Below are positions 35,904 to 47,416 of a stretch of DNA of 47,416 nt, piece by piece (the first letter of the stretch is position 1; each line of letters opens with the position of its first letter). Position numbers and translations under genes: made by a program. Location of the stretch: positions 1 to 47,416 of the forward strand of contig NW_027018281.1 of NCBI RefSeq assembly GCF_032854445.1, given 5' to 3'. The notes beneath the pieces are model-generated. The model made no database searches, was not told the origin of the DNA, and saw only the letters and a list, made by a program, of their open reading frames with translations. This DNA comes from Liolophura sinensis (lineage: Eukaryota > Mollusca > Polyplacophora > Chitonida > Chitonidae).

Positions 35904-38103
35904 ATGATGTCAAGATCACGTGCCCAGCAACGGCTCTTACTCCATGGAAACCAAGGAAATTTGCAATTTTTCAACAGCTGGAGATGCCTGGCCCAATTGC
36001 GCATTTTTTGGCACCTTATTGATGTGGGTCAGTGTTCAATTGTACTTTTTACAGCGGATTGTATCAAGTACCTTGTGTTTTTTTTATATACAAATGGTGT
36101 GGTTTTTCTACATGTAGATAAAGACATTGAGTTTGTCTTCGACTTAGAAGTAAGACATTTGCTGGGTGAGTTAAATGGGTTTGGCCCAAAGATTTGACGT
36201 CGTCTGGGCTACCGAAGGGCAAATAACTTATAATGAAAAGTTGAATATAGTAATGACCAGTCGCGATTGTACATAGTTAATGTAGCCGATTTCAATTAGC
36301 AAAAAGACCAGGCAAAAATCCAAAAGTAGAAAAACTGTTCCAATGCTGCTGGTAAGAGGCTAATCCGTCGTATTTTGTGACGAGAAATCGAATGGTGCAA
36401 ACCGCGTTGCTCTCCGACCAATACTTTTGGCTGTAGCCACAAATGAATAATCAATGATGTCAAGATCACGTGCCCAGCAACGGCTCTTACTCCATGGAAA
36501 CCATAGAAATTTGCAATTTTTCAACAGCTGGAGATGCCTGGCCCAATTGCGCATCTTTTGGCGCCTTATTGATGTTGGTCAGTGTTCAATTGTACTTTTT
36601 ACAGCGGACTGTATCAAGTACCTTGTGTTTTTTTATATACAAATGGTGTGGTTTTTCTACATGTAGATAAAGGCATTGAGTTTGTCTTCGACTTAGAAGT
36701 AAGACATTTGCTGGGTGAGTTAAATGGGCTTGGCCCAAAGATTTGACGTCGTCTGGGCTACCGAAGGGCACATAACTTATAATGAAATGTTGAATATAGT
36801 AATGACCAGTCGCGATTGTACATAGTTAATGTAGCCGATTTCAATTAGCAAAATGACCAGGCAAAAATCCAAAAGTGGAAAAACTGTTCCAATGCTGCTG
36901 GTAAGAGGCTAATCCGACGTATTTTGTGACGAGAAATCGAATGGTGCAAACCGCGTTGCTCTCCGACCAATACTTTTGGCTGTAGCCAGAAATGAATAAT
37001 CAATGATGTCAAGATCACGTGCCCAGCAACGGCTCTTACTCCATGGAAACCAAGGAAATTTGCAATTTTTCAACAGCTGGAGATGCCTGGCCCAATTGCG
37101 CATCCTTTGGCACCTTATTGATGTGGCTCAGTGTTCAATTGTACTTTTTACAGCGGATTGTATCAAGTACCTTTTGTTTTTTTTATATACAAATGGTGTG
37201 GTTTTTCTACATGTAGATAAAGACATTGAGTTTGTCTTCGACTTAGAAGTAAGGCATTTGCTGGGTGAGATAAATGGGCTTGGCCCAAAGATTTGACGTC
37301 GTCTGGGCTACCGAAGGGCACATAACTTATAATGAAAAGTTGAATATAGTAATGACCAGTCGCGATTGTACATAGTTAATGTAGCCGATTTCAATTCGCA
37401 AAAAGACCAGGCAAAAATCCAAAAGTGGAAAAACTGTTCCAATGCTGCTGGTAAGAGGCTAATCCGACGTATTTTGTGACGAGAAATCGAATGGTGCAAA
37501 CCGCGTTGCTCTCCAACCAATACTTTTGGCTGTAGCCACAAATGAATAATCAATGATGTCAAGATCACGTGCCCAGCAACGGCTCTTACTCCATGGAAAC
37601 CATAGAAATTTGCAATTTTTCAACAGCTGGAGATGCCTGGCCCAATTGCGCATCCTTTGGCACCTTATTGATGTGGGTCAGTGTTCAATTGTACTTTTTA
37701 CAGCGGATTGTATCAAGTACCTTTTGTTTTTTTTATATACAAATGGTGTGGTTTTTTCTACATGTAGATAAAGACATTGAGTTTGTCTTCGACTTAGAAG
37801 TAAGACATTTGCTGGGTGAGTTAAATGGGCTTGGCCCAAAGATTTGACGTCGTCTGGGCTACCGAAGGGCACATAACTTATAATGAAAAGTTGAATATAG
37901 TAATGACCAGTCGCGATTGTACATAGTTAATGTAGCCGATTTCAATTCGCGAAAAGACCAGGCAAAAATCCAAAAGTGGAAAAACTGTTCCAATGCTGCT
38001 GGTAAGAGGCTAATCCGACGTATTTTGTGACGAGAAATCGAATGGTGCAAACCGCGTTGCTCTCCGACCAATACTTTTGGCTGTAGCCACAAATGAATAA
38101 TCA
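35904..38103 (+). repeat. Array block 6: copies 66-69, mosaic B'' A'' E F
   Basis: Copies start at 35904, 36454, 37003 and 37553. Copy 66 is B-like, but has 'gcattttttggcacc' and a hybrid 'gaagggcaaataac' that joins the usual gggca start with the aaataac of B. Copy 67 has the 'ggcgccttattg' of C and G with the 'gcggact', aaatgttg and gtgg of A, plus a private 'gatgttggtc'. Copies 68 and 69 are E and F, though copy 69 has 'ccgcgtt' instead of 'ccgtgtt'. This is the transition between the ordered part of the array and the irregular right end. Confidence 0.8.
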
Positions 38104-41100
38104 ATGATGTCAAGATCACGTGCCCAGCAACGGCTCTTACTCCATGGAAACCATAGAAATTTGCAATTTTTCAACAGCTGGAGATGCCTGGCCCAATTGC
38201 GCATCCTTTGGCACCTTATTGATGTGGGTCAGTGTTCAATTGTACTTTTTACAGCGGATTGTATCAAGTACCTTTTGTTTTTTTTTATATACAAATGGTG
38301 TGGTTTTTCTACATGTAGATAAAGACATTGAGTTTGTCTTCGACTTAGAAGTAAGACATTTGCTGGGTGAGTTAAATGGGCTTGGCCCAAAGATTTGACG
38401 TCGTCTGGGCTACCGAAGGGCACATAACTTATAATGAAAAATTGAATATAGTAATGACCAGTCGCGATTGTACATAGTTAATGTAGCCGATTTCAATTAG
38501 CAAAAAGACCAGGCAAAAATCCAAAAGTAGAAAAACTGTTCCAATGCTGCTGGTAAGAGACTAATCCGACGTATTTTGTGACGACAAATCGAATGGTGCA
38601 AACCGCGTTGCTCTCCGACCAATACTTTTGGCTGTAGCCACAAATGAATAATCAATGATGTCAAGATCACGTGCCCAGCAACGGCTCTTACTCCATGGAA
38701 ACCAAGGAAATTTGCAATTTTTCAACAGCTGGAGATGCCTGGCCCAATTGCGCATCCTTTGGCACCTTATTGATGTGGGTCAGTGTTCAATTGTACTTTT
38801 TACAGCGGATTGTATCAAGTACCTTGTGGTTTTTTATATACAAATGGTGTGGTTTTTCTACATGTAGATAAAGACATTGAGTTTGTCTTCGACTTAGAAG
38901 TAAGACATTTGCTGGGTGAGTTAAATGGGCTTGGCCCAAAGATTTGACGTCGTCTGGGCTACCGAAGGGCACATAACTTATAATGAAAAGTTGAATATAG
39001 TAATGACCAGTCGCGATTGTACATAGTTAATGTAGCCGATTTCAATTCGCAAAAAGACCAGGCAAAAATCCAAAAGTAGAAAAACTGTTCCAATGCTGCT
39101 GGTAAGAGGATAATCCGACGTATTTTGTGACGAGAAATCGAATGGTGCAAACCGCGTTGCTCTCCAACCAATACTTTTGGCTGTAGCCACAAATGAATAA
39201 TCAATGATGTCAAGATCACGTGCCCAGCAACGGCTCTTACTCCATGGAAACCAAGGAAATTTGCAATTTTTCAACAGCTGGAGATGCCTGGCCCAATTGC
39301 GCATCCTTTGGCACCTTATTGATGTGGGTCAGTGTTCAATTGTACTTTTTACAGCGGATTGTATCAAGTACCTTGTGTTTTTTTTATATACAAATGGTGT
39401 GGTTTTTCTACATGTAGATAAAGACATCGAGTTTGTCTTCGACTTAGAAGTAAGACATTTGCTGGGTGAGTTAAATGGGCTTGGCCCAAAGATTTGACGT
39501 CGTCTGGGCTACCGAAGGGCACATAACTTATAATGAAATGTTGAATATAGTAATGACCAGTCGCGATTGTACATAGTTAATGTAGCCGATTTCAATTAGC
39601 AAAAAGACCAGGCAAAAATCCAAAAGTGGAAAAACTGTTCCAATGCTGCTGGTAAGAGACTAATCCGACGTATTTTGTGACGAGAAATCGAATGGTGCAA
39701 ACCGCGTTGCTCTCCGACCAATACTTTTGGCTGTAGCCACAAATGAATAATCAATGATGTCAAGATCACGTGCCCAGCAACGGCTCTTACTCCATGGAAA
39801 CCAAGGAAATTTGCAATTTTTCAACAGCTGGAGATGCCTGGCCCAATTGCGCATCCTTTGGCACCTTATTGATGTGGGTCAGTGTTCAATTGTACTTTTT
39901 ACAGCGGATTGTATCAAGTACCTTGTGGTTTTTTTATATACAAATGGTGTGGTTTTTCTACATGTAGATAAAGACATTGAGTTTGTCTTCGACTTAGAAG
40001 TAAGGCATTTGCTGGGTGAGTTAAATGGGCTTGGCCCAAAGATTTGACGTCGTCTGGGCTACCGAAGGGCACATAACTTATAATGAAAAGTTGAATATAG
40101 TAATGACCAGTCGCGATTGTACATAGTTAATGTAGCCGATTTCAATTCGCAAAAAGACCAGGCAAAAATCCAAAAGTAGAAAAACTGTTCCAATGCTGCT
40201 GGTAAGAGGCTAATCCGACGTATTTTGTGACGAGAAATCGAATGGTGCAAACCGCGTTGCTCTCCAACCAATACTTTTGGCTGTAGCCACAAATGAATAA
40301 TCAATGATGTCAAGATCACGTGCCCAGCAACGGCTCTTACTCCATGGAAACCAAGGAAATTTGCAATTTTTCAACAGCTGGAGATGCCTGGCCCAATTGC
40401 GCATCCTTTGGCACCTTATTGATGTGGGTCAGTGTTCAATTGTACTTTTTACAGCGGATTGTATCAAGTACCTTTTGTTTTTTTTATATACAAATGGTGT
40501 GGTTTTTCTACATGTAGATAAAGACATTGAGTTTGTCTTCGACTTAGAAGAAAGACATTTGCTGGGTGAGTTAAATGGGCTTGGCCCAAAGATTTGACGT
40601 CGTCTGGGCTACCGAAGGGCACATAACTTATAATGAAAAGTTGAATATAGTAATGACCAGTCGCGATTGTACATAGTTAATGTAGCCGATTTCAATTCGC
40701 AAAAAGGACCAGGCAAAAATCCAAAAGTAGAAAAACTGTTTCAATGCTGCTGGTAAAAGGCTAATTCGACGTATTTTGTGACGAGAAATCGAATGGTGCA
40801 AACCGCGTTGCTCTCCAACCAATACTTTTGGCTGTAGCCACAAATGAATAATCAATGATGTCAAGATCACGTGCCCAGCAACGGCTCTTACTCCATGGAA
40901 ACCAAGGAAATTTGCAATTTTTCAACAGCTGGAGATGCCTGGCCCAATTGCGCATCCTTTGGCACCTTATTGATGTGGGTCAGTGTTCAATTGTACTTTT
41001 TACAGCGGATTGTATCAAGTACCTTGTGTTTTTTTTTATATACAAATGGTGTGGTTTTTCTACATGTAGATAAAGACATTGAGTTTGTCTTCGACTTAGA

Positions 41101-44100
41101 AGTAAGACATTTGTTGGGTAAGTTAAATGGGCTTGGCCCAAAGATTTGGACGTCGTCTGGGGCTACCGAAGGGCACATAACTTATAATGAAAAGTTGAAT
41201 ATAGTAATGACCAGTCGCGATTGTACATAGTTAATGTAGCCGATTTCAATTCGCAAAAAGACCAGGCAAAAATCCAAAAGTAGAAAAACTGTTCCAATGC
41301 TGCTGGTAAGAGGCTAATCCGACGTATTTTGTGACGAGAAATCGATGGTGCAAACCGCGTTGCTCTCCGACCAATACTTTTGGCTGTAGCCACAAATGAA
41401 TAATCAATGATGTCAAGATCACGTGCCCCAGCAACGGCTCTTACTCCATGGAAACCATAGAAATTTGCAATTTTTCAACAGCTGGAGATGCCTGGCCCAA
41501 TTGCGCATCCTTTGGCACCTTATTGATGTGGGTCAGTGTTCAATTGTTCTTTTTACAGCGGATTGTATCAAGTACCTTTTGTTTTTTTTTACATACAAAT
41601 GGTGGGGTTTTTCTACATGTAGATAAAGACATTGAGTTTTGTCTTCGACTTAGAAGTAAGACATTTGCTGGGTTAGTTAAATGGGCTGGGCCCAAAGATT
41701 TGACGTCGTCTGGGCTACCGAAGGGCACATAACTTATAATAAAAAGTTGAATATAGTAATGACCAGTCGCGATTGTACATAGTTAATGCAGCCGATTTCA
41801 ATTAGCAAAAAGACCAGGCAAAAATCCAAAAGTAGAAAAACTGTTCCATTGCTGCTGGTAAGAGGCTAATCCGACGTATTTTGTGACGAGAAATCGAATG
41901 TGCAAACCGCGTTGCTCTCCAACCAATACTTTTGGCTGTAGCCACAAGTAAATAATCAATGTTGTCAAGATCACGTGCCCAGCAACGGCTCTTACTCCAT
42001 GGAAACCAAGGAAATTTTGCAATTTTTCAACAGCTGGAGATGCCTGGCCCAATTGCGCATCCTTTGGCACCTTATTGATGTGGGTCAGTGTTCAATTGTA
42101 CATTTTACAGCGGATTGTATCAAGTACCTTGTGTTTTTTTTATATACAAATGGTGTGGTTTTTCTACATGTAGATAAAGACATTGAGTTTGTCTTCGACT
42201 TAGAAGTAAGACATTTGCTGGGTGAGTTAAATGGGCTTGGCCAAAGATTTGACGTCGTCTGGGCTACCGAAGGGCACATAACTTATAATGAAAAGTTGAA
42301 TATAGTAATGACCAGTCGCGATTGTACATAGTTAATGTAGCCGATTTCAATTAGCAAAATGACCAGGCAAAAATCCAAAAGTAGAAAAACTGTTCCAATG
42401 CTGCTGGTAAGAGGCTAATCCGACGTATTTTGTGACGAGAAATGGAATGGTGCAAACCGCGTTGCTCTCCGACCAATACTTTTGGCTGTAGCCACAAATG
42501 AATAATCAATGATGTCAAGATCACGTGCCCAGCAACGGCTCTTACTCCATGGAAACCAAGGAAATTTGCAATTTTTCAACAGCTGGAGATGCCTGGCCCA
42601 ATTGCGCATCCTTTGGCACCTTATTGATGTGGGTCAGTGTTCAATTGTACTTTTTACAGCGGATTGTATCAAGTACCTTGTGTTTTTTTTTATATACAAA
42701 TGGTGTGGTTTTTCTACATGTAGATAAAGACATTGAGTTTGTCTTCGACTTAGAAGTAAGACATTTGTTGGGTGAGTTAAATGGGCTTGGCCCAAAGATT
42801 TGACGTCCGTCTGGGCTACCGAAGGGCACATAACTTATAATGAAAAGTTGAATATAGTAATGACCAGTCGCGATTGTACATAGTTAATGTAGCCGATTTC
42901 AATTCGCAAAAAGACCAGGCAAAAATCCAAAAGTAGAAAAACTGTTCCAATGCTGCTGGTAAGAGGCTAAACCGACGTATTTTGTGACGAGAAATCGAAT
43001 GGTGCAAACCGCGTTGCTCTCCGACCAATACTTTTGGCTGTAGCCACAAATGAATAATCAATGATGTCAAGATCACGTGCCCAGCAACGGCTCTTACTCC
43101 ATGGAAACCAAGGAAATTTGCAATTTTTCAACAGCTGGAGATGCCTGGCCCAATTGCGCATCCTTTGGCACCTTATTGATGTGGGTCAGTGTTCAATTGT
43201 ACTTTTTACAGCGGATTGTATCAAGTACCTTGTGCTTTTTTTATATACAAATGGTGTGGTTTTTCTACATGTAGATAAAGACATTGAGTTTGTCTTCGAC
43301 TTAGAAGTAAGACATTTGCTGGGTGAGTTAAATGGGCTTGGCCCAAAGATTTGACGTCGTCTGGGCTACCGAAGGGCACATAACTTATAATGAAAAGTTG
43401 AATATAGTAATGACCAGTCGCGATTGTACATAGTTAATGTAGCCGATTTCAATTAGCAAAAAGACCAGGCAAAAATCCAAAAGTGGAAAAAACTGTTCCA
43501 ATGCTGCTGGTAAGAGGCTAATCCGACGTATTTTGTGACGAGAAATCGAATGGTGCAAACCGCGTTGCTCTCCGACCAATACTTTTGGCTGTAGCCACAA
43601 ATGAATAATCAATGATGTCAAGATCACGTGCCCAGCAACGGCTCTTACTCCATGGAAACCAAGGAAATTTGCAATTTTTCAACAGCTGGAGATGCCTGGC
43701 CCAATTGCGCATCCTTTGGCACCTTATTGATGTGGGTCCAGTGTTCAATTGTACTTTTTACAGCGGATTGTATCAAGTACCTTTTTGTTTTTTTTATACA
43801 CAAATGGTGTGGTTTTTTCTACATGTAGATAAAGACATTGAGTTTGTCTTCGACTTAGAAGTAAAACATTTGCTGGGTGAGTTAAATGGGCTTGGCCCAA
43901 AGATTTGACGTCGTCTGGGCTACCGAAGGGCACATAACTTATAATGAAAAATTGAATATAGTAATGACCAGTCGCGATTGTACATAGCTAATGTACCCGA
44001 TTTCAATTCGCAAAAAGACCAGGCAAAAATCCAAAAGTAGAAAAACTGTTCCAATGCTACTGGTAAGAGGCTAATCCGACGTATTTTGTGACGAGAAATC

Positions 44101-47100
44101 GAATGGTGCAAACCGCGTTGCTCTCCGACCAATACTTTTGGCTGTAGCCACAAATGAATAATCAATGATGTCAAGATCACGTGCCCAGCAACGGCTCTTA
44201 CTTCATGGAAACCAAGGAATTTGCAATTTTTCAACAGCTGGAGATGCCTGGCCCAATTGCGCATCCTTTGGCACCTTATTGATGTGGGTCAGTGTTCAAT
44301 TGTACTTTTTACAGCGGATTGTATCAAGTACCTTTTGTTTTTTTTATATACAAATGGTGTGGTTTTTCTACATGTAGATAAAGACATTGAGTTTGTCTTC
44401 GACTTAGAAGTAAGACATTTGTTGGGTGAGTTAAATGGGCTTGGCCCAAAGATTTGACGTCGTCTGGGCTACCGAAGGGCACATAACTTATAATGAAAAA
44501 TTAAATATAGTAATGACCAGTCGCGATTGTACATAGCTAATGTACCCGATTTCAATTCGCAAAAAGACCAGGCAAAAATCCAAAAGTAGAAAAACTGTTC
44601 CAATGCTGCTGGTAAGAGGCTAAACCGACGTATTTTGTGACGAGAAATCGAATGGTGCAAACCGCGTTGCTCTCCGACCAATACTTTTGGCTGTAGCTAC
44701 AAATGAATAATCAATGATGTCAAGATCACGTGCCCAGCAACGGCTCTTACTCCATGGAAACCAAGGAAATTTGCAATTTTTCAACAGCTGGAGATGCCTG
44801 GCCCAATTGCGCATCCTTTGGCACCTTATTGATGTGGGTCAGTGTTCAATTGTACTTTTTACAGCGGATTGTATCAAGTACCTTGTGTTTTTTTTTATAT
44901 ACAAATGGTGTGGTTTTTCTACATGTAGATAAAGACATTGAGTTTGTCTTCGACTTAGAAGTAAGACATTTGCTGGGTGAGTTAAATGGGCTTGGCCCAA
45001 AGATTTGACGTCGTCTGGGCTACCGAAGGGCACATAACTTATAATAAAAAGTTGAATTATAGTAATGACCAGTCGCGATTGTACATAGTTAATGTAGCCG
45101 ATTTCAATTAGCAAAAAGACCAGGCAAAAATCCAAAAGTGGAAAAACTGTTCCAATGCTGCTGGTAAGAGACTAATCCGACGTATTTTGTGACGAGAAAT
45201 CGAATGGTGCAAACCGCGTTGCTCTCCGACCAATACTTTTGGCTGTAGCCACAAATGAATAATCAATGATGTCAAGATCACGTGCCCAGCAACGGCTCTT
45301 ACTCCATGGAAACCAAGGAAATTTGCAATTTTTCAACAGCTGGAGATGCCTGGCCCAATTGCGCATCTTTGGCACCTTATTGATGTGGGTCAGTGTTCAA
45401 TTGTACTTTTTACAGCGGATTGTATCAAGTACCTTGTGGTTTTTTTTATATACAAATGGTGTGGTTTTTCTACATGTAGATAAAGACATTGAGTTTGTCT
45501 TCGACTTAGAAGTAAGGCATTTGCTGGGTGAGTTAAATGGGCTTGGCCCAAAGATTTGACGTCGTCTGGCTACCGAAGGGCACATAACTTATAATGAAAA
45601 GTTGAATATAGTAATGACCAGTCGCGATTGTACATAGTTTAATGTAGCCGATTTCAATTCGCAAAAAGACCAGGCAAAATCCAAAAGTAGAAAAACTGTT
45701 CCAATGCTGCTGGTAAGAGGCTAATCCGACGTATTTTGTGACGAGAAATCGAATGGTGCAAACCGCGTTGCTCTCCAACCATACTTTTGGCTGTAGCCAC
45801 AAATGAATAATCAATGATGTCAAGATCACGTGCCCAGCAACGGCTCTTACTCCATGGAAACCAAGGAAATTTGCAATTTTTCAACAGCTGGAGATGCCTG
45901 GCCCAATTGCGCATCCTTTGGCACTTATTGATGTGGGTCAGTGTTCAATTGTACTTTTTACAGCGGATTGTATCAAGTACCTTTTGTTTTTTTTATATAC
46001 AAATGGTGTGGTTTTTCTACATGTAGATAAAGACATTGAGTTTGTCTTCGACTTAGAAGTAAGACATTTGCTGGGTGAGTTAAATGGGCTTGGCCCAAAG
46101 ATTTGACGTCGTCTGGGCTACCGAAGGGCACATAACTTATAATGAAAAGTTGAATATAGTAATGACCAGTCGCGATTGTACATAGTTAATGTAGCCGATT
46201 TCAATTAGCAAAAAGACCAGGCAAAATCCAAAAGTAGAAAAACTGTTTCCAATGCTGCTGGTAAGAGGCTAATCCGACGTATTTTGTGACGAGAAATCGA
46301 ATGGTGCAAACCGCGTTGCTATCCGACCAATACTTTTGGCTGTAGCCACAAATGAATAATCAATGATGTCAAGATCACGTGCCGCAGCAACGGCTCTTAC
46401 TCCATGGAAACCAAGGAAATTTGCAATTTTTCAACAGCTGGAGATGCCTGGCCCAATTGCGCATCCTTTGGCACCTTATTGATGTGGGTCAGTGTTCAAT
46501 TGTACTTTTTACAGCGGATTGTATCAAGTACCTTGTGTTTTTTTTATATACAAATGGTGTGGTTTTTCTACATGTAGATAAAGACATTGAGTTTGTCTTC
46601 GACTTAGAAGAAAGACATTTGCTGGGTGAGTTAAATGGGCTTGGCCCAAAGATTTGACGGTCGTCTGGGCTACCGAAGGGCACATAACTTATAATGAAAA
46701 ATTGAATATAGTAATGACCAGTCGCGATTGTACAAAGCTAATGTACCCGATTTCAATTCGCAAAAAGACCAGGCAAAAAATCCAAAAGTAGAAAAACTGT
46801 TCCAATGCTGCTGGTAAGAGGCTAATCCGACGTATTTTGTGACGAGAAATCGAATGGTGCAAACCGCGTTGCTCTCCAACCAATACTTTTGGCTGTAGCC
46901 ACAAATGAATAATCAATAATGTCAAGATCACGTTGCCCAGCAACGCTCTTACTCCATGGAAACCAAGAAATTTGCAATTTTTCAACAGCTGGAGATGCCT
47001 GGCCAATTGCGCATCCTTTGGCACCTTATTGATGTGGGTCAGTGTTCAATTGTACATTTTACAGCGGATTGTATCAAGTACCTTTTTGTTTTTTTTTATA

Positions 47101-47416
47101 TACAAATGGTGTGGTTTTTCTACATGTAGATAAAGACCATTGAGTTTGTCTTCGACTTAGAAGTAAGACATTTGCTGGGTGAGTTAAATGGGCTTGGCCC
47201 AAAGATTTGACGTCGTCTGGGCTACCGAAGGGCACATAACTTATAATGAAAAGTTGAATATAGTAATGACCAGTCGCGATTGTACATAGTTAATGTAGCC
47301 CGATTTCAATTCGCAAAAAGACCAGGCAAAAATCCAAAAGTAGAAAAACTGTTCCAATGCTGCTGGTAAGAGGCTAATCCGACGTATTTTGTGACGAGAA
47401 ATCGAATGGTGCAAAC
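38104..47416 (+). repeat. Array block 7: copies 70-86, irregular and more diverged, last copy truncated by the window
   Basis: Copies start at 38104, 38655, 39204, 39754, 40304, 40855, 41407, 41959, 42509, 43061, 43612, 44165, 44714, 45266, 45814, 46363 and 46916. Apart from copies 70 and 76, all are K,t, and most carry ttcgcaaaaag and gtag. The A, B, C, D, G and H marks are largely absent. Private changes accumulate: 'gaagaaagac' in 74 and 85, 'gtacattttac' in 77 and 86, 'ctaaaccgacg' in 78 and 81, and 'ccttgtggtt' in 71, 73 and 83. The pair 73/83 also shares 'taaggcattt', hinting at an older 10-unit offset. Copy 86 ends at base 501 of its unit. Confidence 0.85.

Larger units (their letters stand above)
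1..47416 (+). repeat. Satellite DNA array, about 550-bp unit, about 86 head-to-tail copies
   Basis: The same unit recurs from the first to the last base, always in one orientation. Anchors at 203, 749, 1299, 1849, 2394, 2942 and so on up to 46916 give 85 intervals averaging 549.6 bp. Copies in clean stretches differ at only a handful of linked sites, so pairwise identity is very high by eye. GC is about 40 %. Unit length, uniform orientation, higher-order structure and lack of conserved coding frames fit a eukaryotic satellite. They do not fit a CRISPR array (no short repeat or spacer), a ribosomal spacer (no rRNA gene) or tandem protein genes. I do not recognise the family. Function, such as centromere or heterochromatin, cannot be read from the sequence alone. 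Confidence 0.98.

Noticed and set aside
203-46916. Many open frames of 60-126 codons on both strands as small genes or a tandem gene family
   Set aside because: The same frames recur only because the DNA unit recurs. Several frames per unit are open at once, T-tract changes break them, type-defining differences change amino acids, and no domain or signal is recognisable. Longer versions, such as 15582-15953, arise from single-base indels.
1-47416. CRISPR array or other repeat-spacer system
   Set aside because: The whole 550-bp unit is repeated without unique spacers, and no cas-like gene is present.
1-47416. CENP-B box in the unit
   Set aside because: The closest places, 'attcgcaaaaagacca' and 'cccgatttcaattcgc', lack the required CGGG or CGAA at the right spacing. 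No full match to the established motif was seen on either strand.
1-47416. Transposon or Helitron array
   Set aside because: I found no terminal inverted repeats, target-site duplications, LTRs or transposase-like frame bounding the unit. Unit borders are not definable, as expected for a satellite.
1-47416. Prokaryotic operon, phage or plasmid content
   Set aside because: No ribosome-binding sites, coding-length genes, terminators or origin features; a 550-bp satellite of this extent is typical of eukaryotes.

Overview
The whole window is one uninterrupted head-to-tail satellite array. Its unit is about 550 bp, and there are about 86 copies. The invariant anchor 'atgatgtcaagatcacg' occurs 86 times, always on the + strand, from 203 to 46916 (the last copy reads 'ataatgtcaag'). 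The 85 anchor-to-anchor intervals average 549.6 bp, and most are 547-553. The window opens with the last 202 bp of a unit and closes 501 bp into copy 86. I see no unique flanking DNA, inverted unit, mobile-element insertion, RNA gene, CRISPR array or protein gene that I can support. The array suggests a eukaryotic genome (centromeric, pericentromeric, subtelomeric or other heterochromatin). GC is about 40 % (221/550 counted in copy 22). The lineage cannot be fixed from the satellite alone. The TACATGTA core and an 'aagggcaataact'-like stretch in copy 1 recall marine-invertebrate (for example mollusc) repeats, but this is only a weak impression.

Copies fall into recurring variant types defined by linked sites. 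Offsets are from the anchor, measured in copy 22. Offset 51: 'ccatag' (I) or 'ccaagg' (K). Offset 102: 'ggcaccttatt' (t), 'ggcgcctttttg' (f) or 'ggcgccttattg' (l). Offset 156: gcggAct, gcggAtt or gcggGtt. Offset 172: ccttgtg or ccttttg. Offset 268: gagtta or gagata. Offset 277: gggctt or gggttt. Offset 313: gggcacataac or aggcaaataac. Offset 333: aaatgttg, aaaagttg or aaaaattg. Offset 393: ttagcaaaatg, ttagcaaaaag, ttcgcaaaaag or ttcgcgaaaag. Offset 425: gtgg or gtag. Offset 513: ctccgacc or ctccaacc.
Type key: A = I,f,act,aaatg,aaaatg,gtgg. B = K,t,gggttt,aggcaaat,gtag. C = I,l,'ttacata',gggttt. D = K,f,act,aaatg,gtgg. E = K,t,gagata,ttcgcaaaaag,ccaacc. F = I,t,ttcgcgaaaag, usually 'ccgtgtt'. 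G = I,l,'ttgttggg','atgcag','gaacagg'. H = K,t,gcgggtt,'gagaatg','cacagaac'. J = K,f,att,'ctgtaga',aaaaattg. L = I,t,aaaaattg,'agctaatgta'. M = 'ttttttaac','ccttttgcacc','gatatcaagaagc'. N = I,'cttttggcacc',aaacgttg or aaatgttg. P = K,t,'catcgag',gggttt. Q = K,f,att,ttcgcaaaaag. R = I,f,'gggttagtg',att. A prime marks a sub-variant.

Order along the window. Copies 1-10: A B C D E F B G H J. Copies 11-21: A B C D E F L A' B' M N. Copies 22-35: B C D E F L A E F L A' B' M N. Copies 36-48: E P A B G H Q P A B G H J. Copies 49-65: A B C D E F L2 N' E' P' R F L2 N' E' P' R2. Copies 66-69: B'' A'' E F. Copies 70-86 are mostly K,t copies with private changes and no clear order. The array is therefore a nested higher-order repeat. 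Multi-unit blocks of 4, 6, 7 and 10 units were duplicated in different rounds, and several junction copies are readable as chimeras of the two flanking types. No genes work together here. The biological content is the amplification history of the satellite, plus conserved short motifs repeated every 550 bp.
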